From assembly GCA_934654475.1 (NCBI GenBank), contig CAKUFZ010000037.1, forward strand, positions 1 to 13,484: a DNA stretch of 13,484 nt, given 5' to 3'. Made by a program: the position numbers and the translations under genes. Positions 6,308-13,186 of this stretch are shown in pieces. Numbering within the stretch: position 1 is the first letter of the stretch; every line of letters starts with the position of its first letter. The notes under the pieces were generated by a model. The model was not told the DNA's origin and made no database searches. It saw only the letters and a program-made list of their open reading frames with translations. The stretch is from an uncultured Coriobacteriales bacterium. Lineage in GTDB: Bacteria; Actinomycetota; Coriobacteriia; Coriobacteriales; UMGS124.

Positions 6308-8266
6308 TTACTTCGCGGCGTGCTCTTCCTCGTATTTCTCGATGGCGGCCTGCTCGTCGGCGTTGGGGCTGGCTTCGGCAGCTGCCTGGGCGTCGGCGAT
6401 GGAGACGGAGCCAACGGGGCTGCTGCCGTCCTCGGCGGGGGCGGGCTCGGCATAACCGGCGTTGATGGCTGCCTGCACGCCGGCGTTGCGGCCGAACGTC
6501 ACGCAGTCGGCGATGGCGTTGCCGCCCAGGCGGTTCTCGCCGTGGGTGCCGCCCGTGACCTCGCCGGCAGCGTACAGGCCGGCAACGGGGTTGCCGTCGG
6601 CGTCAACGGCCTGCGAGGACAGGTTCACGCGGATGCCGCCCATGGTGTGGTGCACGGTCGGGACCTTGCGGCAGGCGTACCAGGGGCCCTCGGTCATCTG
6701 GGCGTCGGCGGTGTTGTTGGCGACAAAGCCCAGCTCGTCCTCGGCCTCGCCGGCAACGACGGCGTTGTAGGCGTCGATGGAGGCCTGCAGCTTCGCGGCG
6801 TCCATACCGGTTGCGGCTGCGAGCTCCTCAACGGTGTCGGCGGCGGTCACGTGGCCCGTGGCGACCATGTTCTCGATCGTCGCGCCGTTGGCGTCGGGCG
6901 TGGTGGTGTCGGGGTAGCGCAGCTTGTTGACGACGACCCAGTAGGTGGAGTTGGTCTGGGCGAAGATGGCCTTGCACAGCGTGTCGCGTGCGGCACCCTC
7001 GTTCACGAAGCGCTCGCCGGCCTCGTTGACGAAGATGCGGTTGCGGCCCGAGGTGCGGATGTCTTCCATAAGGCCGGTACCAGGCGTGCCGCAGGGGTGC
7101 AGCTGGATGTCGGCCAGGCCGACGAGCTCGGCGCCGGCGGCCTCGGCGAGCTTGAGGCCTTCGCCCTGGGCGCAGGGGTTGATGTTGGTGCAGCCGATGG
7201 TGGAGTCGAGCACGACGTCGGACCAAACGCCCGTGTTGACCTCCTGGCGGTACTCGACGTTGGCGCCGAAGCCGCCCGTGGCGATGACGACGGACTTGGC
7301 GTTGACGCTGACCTCCTGGCCGTCGGGGCGCACGGCCTTCACGCCGGCAACGGCGCCGTCGGCGGTAAGGAGCTCGGTGGCGTCGCAGCTGTGCAGGATG
7401 GTGACGCCGAGCTTGCCGCACTGCTCAACGAGCGTGCGGATGTAGGTGTTGCCGGAGGGCGTGTAGGGGTAGTGGCTGCGCTGGCCCAGCGAGCCGGTGG
7501 CCGAGCCGATGGTGTCCTTGAAGCGAACGCCCAGCTTCTCGAGCCAGTGCACGGAATCGAGAGCGTTGTGGACGAGGTAGCCGATGAGCTCGGGCGTGCC
7601 CGTCTTGTGGCCGCCCTCCCACGTGGCGGCGTAGTGCGTCGCCACGGAGTCCTCGATGCCCTGCTTCTCCTGGCGCTCCGGGTCAACGGCGTTGAGTGCG
7701 CCCTCGGAGACGTTGGTGGAGCCGCCGTTGATGTCGATCTTCTCGAGCACGACAACCTTGGCACCCGTCTGGGCTGCGGCAACGGCAGCGACGAGGCCAG
7801 CGCCGCCAGCACCGATCACGGCGACGTCGGCGTCGTAGGAGTCCTCGACCATATCGGCGGGACCGTCGACGGCCTTGAGCTGCTCGGCGCCGCCCGCCTG
7901 CTCGGCGCAATCCTCGATGCCGCCGAGAAGTGCGTAGCTCGAGATACTGGCGCCCGACACGGCGTCGACGTTAAGCGACTGGGACTTGACGACCTCATGG
8001 GCGAGCGTCTCGAGCGCGTACTTGCCTACGCCGATGGTCTCGTTGTTGCCCGAGCAGTCGATGTCCGACAGAGCATACTGGGTGAACGTGCACGTCACCG
8101 TGAAAGGCGCGTTGTGGCCCATGACCTGCGCGGTATAGGTGCCCGGCGTGTAGCCGGCCCACTCGTCGGCCTGAGCGCGGCCGGCGCCTGCAAGACCAGC
8201 CGCAACCCCCGCGACGCCTGCGACGACGGCGCCCTTGGCGAAAGACCTACGCGTGCATGCCTGCAT
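6308..8266 (-). CDS. Tat-exported FMN- and FAD-containing fumarate/urocanate-type reductase
   Basis: 652 residues. The Tat signal is TRRSFAKG (Arg 6-7), with cleavage after RAQA near residue 33. Residues about 38-122 are an FMN_bind domain with DAVSGAS (101-107), where S107 is the expected covalent flavinylation site for ApbE. Residues 145-605 are the FAD-dependent reductase domain with GAGGAG (152-157). The full active-site set of the fumarate reductase/flavocytochrome c family is present: H390 in LHP, acid/base R427 after FVNE, HHTMGG (539-544) and R579 in ENRLGG. It should reduce an activated C=C bond outside the membrane (fumarate, urocanate, methacrylate or a related acid), with electrons passing FMN to FAD. 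After residue 605 comes an unusual acidic, Ala-rich tail of ~47 residues. ATG 8266 is supported by AAGGGGG (plus-strand 8273-8279), 6 nt upstream. It is monocistronic and convergent with a LuxR-type gene. Confidence 0.92.
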   Translation of the reverse strand: MQACTRRSFAKGAVVAGVAGVAAGLAGAGRAQADEWAGYTPGTYTAQVMGHNAPFTVTCTFTQYALSDIDCSGNNETIGVGKYALETLAHEVVKSQSLNVDAVSGASISSYALLGGIEDCAEQAGGAEQLKAVDGPADMVEDSYDADVAVIGAGGAGLVAAVAAAQTGAKVVVLEKIDINGGSTNVSEGALNAVDPERQEKQGIEDSVATHYAATWEGGHKTGTPELIGYLVHNALDSVHWLEKLGVRFKDTIGSATGSLGQRSHYPYTPSGNTYIRTLVEQCGKLGVTILHSCDATELLTADGAVAGVKAVRPDGQEVSVNAKSVVIATGGFGANVEYRQEVNTGVWSDVVLDSTIGCTNINPCAQGEGLKLAEAAGAELVGLADIQLHPCGTPGTGLMEDIRTSGRNRIFVNEAGERFVNEGAARDTLCKAIFAQTNSTYWVVVNKLRYPDTTTPDANGATIENMVATGHVTAADTVEELAAATGMDAAKLQASIDAYNAVVAGEAEDELGFVANNTADAQMTEGPWYACRKVPTVHHTMGGIRVNLSSQAVDADGNPVAGLYAAGEVTGGTHGENRLGGNAIADCVTFGRNAGVQAAINAGYAEPAPAEDGSSPVGSVSIADAQAAAEASPNADEQAAIEKYEEEHAAK

Positions 8267-8310
8267 GATGAACCCCCTTGATTGATGGCCTGGGCGAGCG
8301 GCGCCTTACT

Positions 8311-8330
8311 TGTCGCATATCCGTGCGACA
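8311..8330. promoter_or_regulatory. 20-bp perfect dyad, candidate LuxR-type operator
   Basis: TGTCGCA (8311-8317) and TGCGACA (8324-8330) are perfect inverted copies around a 6-bp centre. A 20-bp dyad is the usual size of a LuxR/GerE dimer site. It lies 45-64 bp upstream of the reductase start codon, inside the likely promoter or leader. Which regulator would bind is not shown. Confidence 0.5.
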
Positions 8331-8394
8331 CCCCTTGGTGCCTCGCCTCTGACGCCTTTCACCATAGCCGCGGCCACCCCGGCGAGGGAGTCGC

Positions 8395-8414
8395 AGAGGG
8401 TACCGAGAGGGTAC
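8395..8414. repeat. Tandem AGAGGGTAC boxes, 11-bp period
   Basis: AGAGGGTAC occurs at 8395-8403 and again at 8406-8414, one helical turn apart, about 130-150 bp upstream of the FMN/FAD reductase start. Read in the direction of that gene, the core is GTACCC twice. Phased direct repeats of this kind are typical of activator sites, but binding is inferred. Confidence 0.45.
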
Positions 8415-8455
8415 TCAACTTGCGGCCAGAAGGTTGCGAAAAAGGGAGAAAACTG

Positions 8456-8470
8456 AGTACATTTTGTACT
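8456..8470. promoter_or_regulatory. AGTACA-N3-TGTACT perfect dyad
   Basis: AGTACA (8456-8461), a TTT centre and TGTACT (8465-8470) form a perfect 15-bp dyad in an AT-richer patch about 190-205 bp upstream of the FMN/FAD reductase start. It may be an operator; chance is not excluded. Confidence 0.4.
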
Positions 8471-8573
8471 TTGCGCAGGTAGATGGGGGTGATTTTTGTG
8501 GCGTGAGCGAGTTTGGGTTTGGCGGTGCCAAGTCTGTCGCACCCGGAATGCTGCCGACCCTTCCCCGCGCATG

Positions 8574-8617
8574 AAAAAGCCCCGCACGCGAGCCGAAGGC
8601 GGCTTCGCATGCGGGGC
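8574..8617 (-). terminator. Terminator for the third flavoprotein gene
   Basis: GCCCCGCA (8579-8586) pairs with TGCGGGGC (8610-8617). Inner GCGAGCC pairs with GGCTTCGC with one bulged base and one C-A mismatch. On the minus strand the hairpin is followed by TTTTT (plus-strand A run 8574-8578), 16 bp past the stop codon of the gene ending at 8633. This makes the two minus-strand flavoprotein genes separate transcription units. Confidence 0.9.
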
Positions 8618-8632
8618 GTTGAAGTGCGTGCC

Positions 8633-10231
8633 TTACAGCGAGGCGACGTACTTGCCGGTGACGTAGCCCTGGGTGTGGCAGCGGCCCAAGGACAGGCCGG
8701 GCACGGTCATGGGGTAGTCGGGCGAGCCGTAGAAGTTGCCGGCGATGTTGCCGATGGCGAACAGGCCGCCGATGACGGAGCCGTCCTCGCGGGTGACCTG
8801 CATGTTCTCGTCAACGTTCACGCCGAGCATGATGGCCGACAGGCCGATGTGGCGACGCATGCCGTAGAAGGGCGGGTTCTGCACGGGCACCAGCCACTTG
8901 GCTGCCTTGCCGAAGTCCTCGTCGGCGCCCTGGGCGCACAGCTCGTTGTAGCGCTCGACCGTGGCAACCAGGTTCTCGGCGTTCACGCCGAGCTTCTCGG
9001 CGAGCTCCTCGATGGTGTCGGCCTTGTAGGTGGCGATGAGGCCCTCGTACACGCCGACCTTCTCGCCCTCCTCCTCGGGCATGTAGGCCTTGATGGCCTC
9101 CTCGTCGTAGAGCTTGCCGGGCCACTCGGCGCAGGCGGTCATGTAGTCGGCGTCGAAAATCTGGTTATAGTAGCCGCAATCCTCGGGGCCGTTGAGGAAG
9201 TTCGACATCGTGGCCATCTCGCAGCGCTTCTCGTTGCAGAAGCGGTTGCCGTCGTCCTTCACCGCGAGGAAGGGCATGTCGCACATGGCGCCGGGGCCGC
9301 CGTCGAAGTCATGCAGGACGCGGGTGGGGCAGACGTCCTCCATCTTGGCACCCGCCCACACGGCCATCTTGTGGCCGTCGCCGGTGCGGCCGTGCTGCTT
9401 GCGGTAGATGTTGGCCATCTCGGGGGCGTAGTAGCTCATCATGTCGTCGTCGTTCATGAAGTCGCCCGTGGCGAGGATGACGCCCTTGGCGGCGTTGAAC
9501 TGCGCGTGCGTGCCGTCGGCCTTCTCAGCGATGACGCCGGTGACGTTGCCGGACTCGTCCTGAACAAGCTGGCAGGCGGGCGTCTCATAGAAGACCTCGA
9601 GGCCCTGGCCCTCGGCCCAAGAGCAGATGTCCTGCATGCCGTTGCCCGTGTTGTAGGGCTTGGGGCCGAAGTCGAAGGCGAAGTAGCTCACGGCGTAGTC
9701 GTCGATGTTCTGGATGGAGCTCGTCCACTTGGCGGTGGAGTCGACCATCTGGGCGCCGGCCTGCTCGCCGAGGTCCCACAGCCACTTCAGGGCCTCGCCG
9801 GAGTTGTTGGCCCACAGCATGACCTGGTCATGGCGCGAGCGGTGCGAGCAGTCCTGGTTGATGAGGGAGGCAACGGCTGCCACGCCGGCCGGGTCGGACT
9901 CGTCCTTGAGCACGGAGTCGCAGGTGTTGCCCTGGCTGGAGGCGGCGTCCTCCTTCTGGAGCAGGGCGACCTTGGCGCCGGCCTGGAAGGCCGAGATGGC
10001 GGCGGGCACACCGGCGGCACCGGCGCCGACGACCACGACGTCGTAGTCATAGGTCTCGGCGACGTCGGTGATGGGGTCGGGCTGGGCGAAGAAGGAAGGC
10101 GTGGGCGTGGTGTTGGCGACGCTGGGGCCCTCGGCTGCCAGGGCCGCTGCGGCGTTGCCGGCGACGGCTGCGACGGCGGCCAGGCTTGCGGCGCCCTTAA
10201 CGGCGGTGCGACGGGTGATGGATGCTGCCAT
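8633..10231 (-). CDS. Tat-exported FAD-binding flavoprotein, divergent reductase-superfamily member without the catalytic arginine
   Basis: 532 residues. The Tat signal is ITRRTAVKG (Arg 7-8) followed by an Ala-rich hydrophobic region ending near residue 33. A FAD Rossmann fold covers about 60-95 (GAGAAG at 69-74), and the C-terminal FAD motif is GSVIGGLFAIGN. No FMN domain and no haem motif are present. In the FCNE context the fumarate-reductase catalytic Arg position is occupied by Glu (FCNEKRCE), HHTMGG is replaced by RRHIGLSA, and the ENRLGG region reads YGSPDYPMTVPGLSLGR. The pocket is therefore unlike fumarate reductase; ketosteroid-dehydrogenase-like or other flavin chemistry is possible. 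ATG 10231 is chosen because AGGAGGT (plus-strand 10237-10243) lies 5 nt upstream and the Tat motif follows at once; the frame is open upstream but signal-free. It diverges from a membrane LuxR regulator, its likely controller. Confidence 0.9.
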   Translation of the reverse strand: MAASITRRTAVKGAASLAAVAAVAGNAAAALAAEGPSVANTTPTPSFFAQPDPITDVAETYDYDVVVVGAGAAGVPAAISAFQAGAKVALLQKEDAASSQGNTCDSVLKDESDPAGVAAVASLINQDCSHRSRHDQVMLWANNSGEALKWLWDLGEQAGAQMVDSTAKWTSSIQNIDDYAVSYFAFDFGPKPYNTGNGMQDICSWAEGQGLEVFYETPACQLVQDESGNVTGVIAEKADGTHAQFNAAKGVILATGDFMNDDDMMSYYAPEMANIYRKQHGRTGDGHKMAVWAGAKMEDVCPTRVLHDFDGGPGAMCDMPFLAVKDDGNRFCNEKRCEMATMSNFLNGPEDCGYYNQIFDADYMTACAEWPGKLYDEEAIKAYMPEEEGEKVGVYEGLIATYKADTIEELAEKLGVNAENLVATVERYNELCAQGADEDFGKAAKWLVPVQNPPFYGMRRHIGLSAIMLGVNVDENMQVTREDGSVIGGLFAIGNIAGNFYGSPDYPMTVPGLSLGRCHTQGYVTGKYVASL

Positions 10232-10412
10232 GATGAACCTCCTGTGACGTTGGTGGTCTCTCCGCTCGGGTGGAAGGCGGTTGCGCTGCCTTGCCGTGTG
10301 CTTGGCACGCTCGGCATCGCGCTTTGCCTTCTTCCTCGGCGGCTGGCCCCATCCTAGGTCGCGCCGCCGGCCCTTCTCCATAGTCCGTTTGTGCGTTTGG
10401 CGGGTGTGTTGT

Positions 10413-10432
10413 CGTAACCCGGGGCGTAACCC
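10413..10432. repeat. Tandem CGTAACCC boxes, 12-bp period
   Basis: CGTAACCC occurs at 10413-10420 and 10425-10432, separated by GGGG, in the divergent region between the third flavoprotein gene and the LuxR-type gene. The boxes end 2 bp before a possible -35 of the LuxR-type gene and lie about 182 bp upstream of the flavoprotein start. The position suits an activator site for autoregulation. Function is inferred. Confidence 0.5.
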
Positions 10433-10434
10433 AC

Positions 10435-10461
10435 TTGTTGTACCTGCGAAAATGAAATAAT
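10435..10461 (+). promoter_or_regulatory. Possible promoter of the LuxR-type gene at 10517
   Basis: TTGTTG (10435-10440) and AATAAT (10456-10461) form a -35/-10-like pair with a 15-bp spacer, in the most AT-rich part of this divergent region. The spacer is short and the -35 matches only at TTG, so this is a weak, activator-type candidate. The rest of the ~285-bp gap shows no gene. Confidence 0.3.
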
Positions 10462-10516
10462 GTCCTATTGAAAAGTCGGCGAGTGCAAACAAGGGGTGAT
10501 GGGGTTGGGACGTCGG

Positions 10517-12013
10517 ATGAATGATGCCGCGCAGAGCAACGAGGCCGCACGCGGCGCAACGCCCGTGTTTTCGGCCCTCACTGCGACCGACGCGCGCGCC
10601 GCCAACGCCGACACCGTCGATCCTTCGTCATCCGACGGGGACCAGGGCCCTCTGTCACTTCCTCACGTGTGCTGGCTCTTCATGGGTCTGGGCGTCTACC
10701 GCGCCTGGATCGAGGTCTGCTTCGTCGGCTCGTTCGTGTCCTATCCCGCCCCGTACGGCATGAGGTCGCTTTTCGATGTTGCCTGCGTCGCGGTGCTTTT
10801 CGCCCTCGCCGTTTTGGCCCGCCGTGTGTCGCCGCTGTCAAGCAAGCCGGCTTTCGGCGTGTGCTCGGCTGCCCTCATGGCGATTGCGGCCGCGCTGGGG
10901 TTCGTCACCCTGGCATGTCCCCAATGGGCCGGTGTCCTCAGCCTGCCCTCTTCTGTGATTGGCGGTGCGGGTCTCGCAATCACCATCCTGCTGTGGAGCG
11001 AGCTGTACGGCTGCCTGAGCCCCATGCGCATCGCGCTGTACTACGCGCTCAGCCAGCTTGTGGGCGCTGCGGTCATCTGGACGCTCAAGGGGTTCGCGAC
11101 GCCCTGGCTTGCCGCATGGACGTGCGCGCTTCCGTTCATCTCCCTGGCGATGTTGCGCGGCGCCTTCAAGACGCTGCAGCCTGAGCAGCTCCCACATCCT
11201 GCCGTGGCTCGTTTCAGCTTTCCCTGGAAGCCGGCGGTGCTCGTGTGCGTGTACGCTTTCGCCTTTGGCCTGCAGGAAGCCAACACCTACGCCATCACCG
11301 GCCCGCATTCGGGTTTTGGGCTCATCGCGGCCTCGGCCAGCGTGGTTGTGGGAATCGTCCTGCTTGGGCGGCGTATTGAGTTCGGCAGCCTCTACTCGGT
11401 GTGGCTCCCGGCGCTCATGATGGTGTCGCTCGTGCTGAGCCTCGTCGGCGCGGTCGGCGCGTTTTGGACGAGCTTCTTCATGAGCGTGAGCTATGGCGCG
11501 GCGGAGATATTCATCATGACGATGGTTGGGTCGCTGTGCCATCGCTACGGGGTGAGTGCCGTCTGGATCTTCGGCATCGAGCGCGGTGTCCGCATGCTTG
11601 CGATGATGGCAGGCCGCTTTGTCGAGCCCCTCGCGCACGGCTGGCCCGTCGCGGCAATCGTCGTCGCGGCGGCGGCGGTGGGTACCTGGCTTATCTTCTC
11701 GGAGCGCGGCACGTCTGCTAGCTGGGGTATCGTGCTCTACGAGGAGGGTGACGACCTCTACCGCACCGCTGTGCGCAACGCTTGCGGCCGTCGATGCGCC
11801 GAGCTCGGACGTGCCCACGGTCTCACCGAGCGCGAGCAGGAGGTGCTGTTCCTCCTTGCCCAACACAAGACCGCCGGCGACATCGAGCGGGAGCTGTGCG
11901 TGGCCCACGGCACGGCCAAGGCCCACATCCGCCACGTGTACAAAAAGCTCGACATCCACGCCCGTGAGGAATTGTTCGACCTGGTGGGACAGGGCGAGGG
12001 CGCGCGACAGTGA
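10517..12013 (+). CDS. Polytopic membrane regulator with C-terminal LuxR helix-turn-helix
   Basis: About 498 residues. A polar ~45-residue N-terminus precedes roughly twelve hydrophobic segments spanning about residues 47-400. A short cytoplasmic stretch (EEGDDLYRTAVRNACGRRC) follows, then a GerE/LuxR domain in the last ~65 residues (GLTEREQEVLFLLAQ, then AHGTAKAHIRHVYKKLDIHAREELFDLV). It belongs to the same family as the genes at 4537 and 12045, widespread in Eggerthella and relatives, whose membrane part is thought to sense small molecules. It is divergent from the FAD flavoprotein gene at 8633-10231, the standard arrangement for a regulator and its target. The start is uncertain: GTG 10496 and ATG 10499 are in frame, but AAGGGG at 10491-10496 overlaps or lies only 2 nt before them, so I prefer ATG 10517, which has a weak GGG 7 nt upstream. 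Confidence 0.86.
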   Translation: MNDAAQSNEAARGATPVFSALTATDARAANADTVDPSSSDGDQGPLSLPHVCWLFMGLGVYRAWIEVCFVGSFVSYPAPYGMRSLFDVACVAVLFALAVLARRVSPLSSKPAFGVCSAALMAIAAALGFVTLACPQWAGVLSLPSSVIGGAGLAITILLWSELYGCLSPMRIALYYALSQLVGAAVIWTLKGFATPWLAAWTCALPFISLAMLRGAFKTLQPEQLPHPAVARFSFPWKPAVLVCVYAFAFGLQEANTYAITGPHSGFGLIAASASVVVGIVLLGRRIEFGSLYSVWLPALMMVSLVLSLVGAVGAFWTSFFMSVSYGAAEIFIMTMVGSLCHRYGVSAVWIFGIERGVRMLAMMAGRFVEPLAHGWPVAAIVVAAAAVGTWLIFSERGTSASWGIVLYEEGDDLYRTAVRNACGRRCAELGRAHGLTEREQEVLFLLAQHKTAGDIERELCVAHGTAKAHIRHVYKKLDIHAREELFDLVGQGEGARQ

Positions 12014-12044
12014 CCCTGTGCAAGCCTATGCGTGAGCGAGGGAT

Positions 12045-12626
12045 TCAGTGGGTGAGCCCGCAAACCGCCTCGCGTGCCTCCTCGAGACTCGACACGCCCA
12101 GCTTGGCGTAGATGTGCCGCACGTGGCTTTTCACCGTGTTGTGGGCAATGCACAGGGCATCCTCCACCTCTTTGAGGGTCGCTCCTTCGAGGCGCATGAG
12201 CAAAACGTCCTCCTCGCGACGCGTCAGGTCATAGCGGCGCGCTGCGCGCGAACAGGCGTCGGCGAGGCTGGCCCCAGATTTTCCCGACCGGTTTTCGATG
12301 TTGCCCGACGGCTCGATGCCCCAGCCGCCTGCCAGGCTCTTTTCGGAGGCCAGCGCCATGAAGGCGGTCGTCACGGCCACGATGAGCCCCGACATGACGG
12401 GCGTTGCCAGCCCGTTTGCCAAGCTGTCTGCCAGCTCGACGCTCAACAGGTTGGCTGCGAGGGTGCCTCCGCAGCCGCAGGCCAGCGTAAGGCCGAAGAC
12501 CCATAGCGGGTTGACGCCCCGTCGAAACGCAAGATCGAACAGCAGCGAGCAGACAAACGCCAAAAGGGCGTCTTGGGCCACCCGCGTGGCGATCATGCCG
12601 GGGATGGCGAAGGCGTCCCCGTTGAT
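12045..12626 (-). pseudogene. C-terminal remnant of a third membrane LuxR-type regulator, 5' end lost at an insertion sequence
   Basis: About 193 codons in the minus frame match the end of the same regulator family: three hydrophobic segments (around VAQDALLAFVCSLLFDLAF, PLWVFGLTLACGCGG and PVMSGLIVAVTTAFMAL), the family-typical GGWGIEPSG link, and a complete LuxR helix-turn-helix (YDLTRREEDVLLMRLEG, then AHNTVKSHVRHIYAKLGVSSLEEA). Full-length neighbours have ~500 residues and about nine more membrane segments, so more than half is missing. The frame continues without a stop into the left end of the insertion sequence up to about 12764, so a short chimeric product with an intact DNA-binding domain could still be made. 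It is tail-to-tail with the regulator ending at 12013, 31 bp apart, with no terminator in between. Confidence 0.8.
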
Positions 12627-12638
12627 TCGTCTTAGAAA

Positions 12639-12659
12639 ACCACAGGCTCCGCCTGTGGT
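12639..12659. repeat. Left-end subterminal hairpin of the insertion sequence
   Basis: A 9-bp perfect stem with a TCC loop, preceded by AGAAA. In IS200/IS605 elements such a hairpin is bound by TnpA as single-stranded DNA, and the short sequence at its 5' foot pairs with the cleavage site. That role is assigned here by analogy. Confidence 0.7.
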
Positions 12660-12701
12660 CCAAGCGCCGGTTCCACCACTCTGGTCTTTGTAATATCGGG
12701 A

Positions 12702-12763
12702 TGCCCCGCCTAACATCGGCGGTGCGGCGGGCGGCTGCACCGAGACGAGGGGAAGGCGGGGCA
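12702..12763 (+). promoter_or_regulatory. Long-range stem in the tnpA leader
   Basis: TGCCCCGCC (12702-12710) is perfectly complementary to GGCGGGGCA (12755-12763), which ends 2 nt before the tnpA start codon. The purine-rich stretch GAGGGGAAGG that could serve as ribosome binding site lies just before or inside the right arm. In enterobacterial IS200, structure in the tnpA leader represses translation; the same is inferred here. Confidence 0.5.
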
Positions 12764-12765
12764 CG

Positions 12766-13179
12766 ATGGAGAATCATAGCCTATCGCACACGCGCTGGGA
12801 ATGCCTCTACCATATTGTCTGGATGCCCAAGTACCGCAGGAAGAGGCCGTGCGGCGACCTGCGCCGCGAGCTGGGGGAGATCCTCGCGGCCCTGGCGGGG
12901 CAGATGGACGGCGTGGAGAAGGTCGAGGGGTCGGCGTGCGCCGACCACATCCACATATGCCTGAGGATAGCGCCCAAGCACGCCGTGAGCAGCGTGGTCG
13001 GCAAGCTCAAGGGGCGCTCGGCCATCGCGCTGTTCGGCAGGCACCCCGAGCTGCGCAGGGTCACGGGCAGGGACCGCACCCTGTGGGCCAGGGGGTACTA
13101 CGTGAGCACCGTCGGCCTGGACGAGGCGGCGGTCAGGAAGTACATACGGAGCCAGGAGGAGGCGAGCGCGATAGAGTAG
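12766..13179 (+). CDS. tnpA: IS200/IS605-family transposase TnpA (Y1 HUH endonuclease)
   Basis: 137 residues, close to full length for this family. The metal-binding HUH motif is H61-I-H63 in ADHIHICLRI, and the nucleophilic tyrosine is Y126 in VRKYIRSQ near the C-terminus, after the family signature ARGYYVSTVG. TnpA acts as a dimer that cuts and rejoins single-stranded DNA at hairpin-marked ends, moving the element by a peel-and-paste route tied to replication. No frameshift or missing catalytic residue is visible, so the enzyme may be active. ATG 12766 gives the usual N-terminus (HTRWECLYHIVWMPKYR). The gene looks more G/C-rich than the recombinase fragment to its right and is richer in AGG/CGG-type codons than the reductase genes. 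It is unlinked in function to the redox genes. Confidence 0.95.
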   Translation: MENHSLSHTRWECLYHIVWMPKYRRKRPCGDLRRELGEILAALAGQMDGVEKVEGSACADHIHICLRIAPKHAVSSVVGKLKGRSAIALFGRHPELRRVTGRDRTLWARGYYVSTVGLDEAAVRKYIRSQEEASAIE

Positions 13180-13186
13180 GCGGGCG

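Larger units (their letters stand above)
8267..8573. other. Intergenic region upstream of the FMN/FAD reductase gene
   Basis: This ~300-bp stretch separates the FMN/FAD reductase gene from the terminator of the next flavoprotein gene. I find no convincing gene in it. It holds the ribosome binding site at 8273-8279 and several repeats annotated separately (8311-8330, 8395-8414, 8456-8470). An additional perfect inverted repeat GTACTCA (8411-8417) / TGAGTAC (8454-8460) links the last two. No good -35/-10 pair is visible on the minus strand, which fits a promoter that needs an activator. Confidence 0.5.

Noticed and set aside
5906..8281. Very long open frame (about 791 codons, plus strand) antisense to the FMN/FAD reductase
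   Set aside because: It overlaps the LuxR-type gene end and the whole reductase, has the same Gly/Val/Ala/Asp-rich composition, and shows no recognisable motif.
2437..10231. Haem-binding (CxxCH) sites that would make the flavoproteins flavocytochromes
   Set aside because: I looked for CxxCH in all three flavoproteins and found none; electrons must come through flavin carriers or another donor.
8513..10357. Long open frame (about 614 codons, plus strand) antisense to the third flavoprotein
   Set aside because: Low-complexity antisense translation; the minus-strand gene has the Tat signal, FAD motif, ribosome binding site and terminator.
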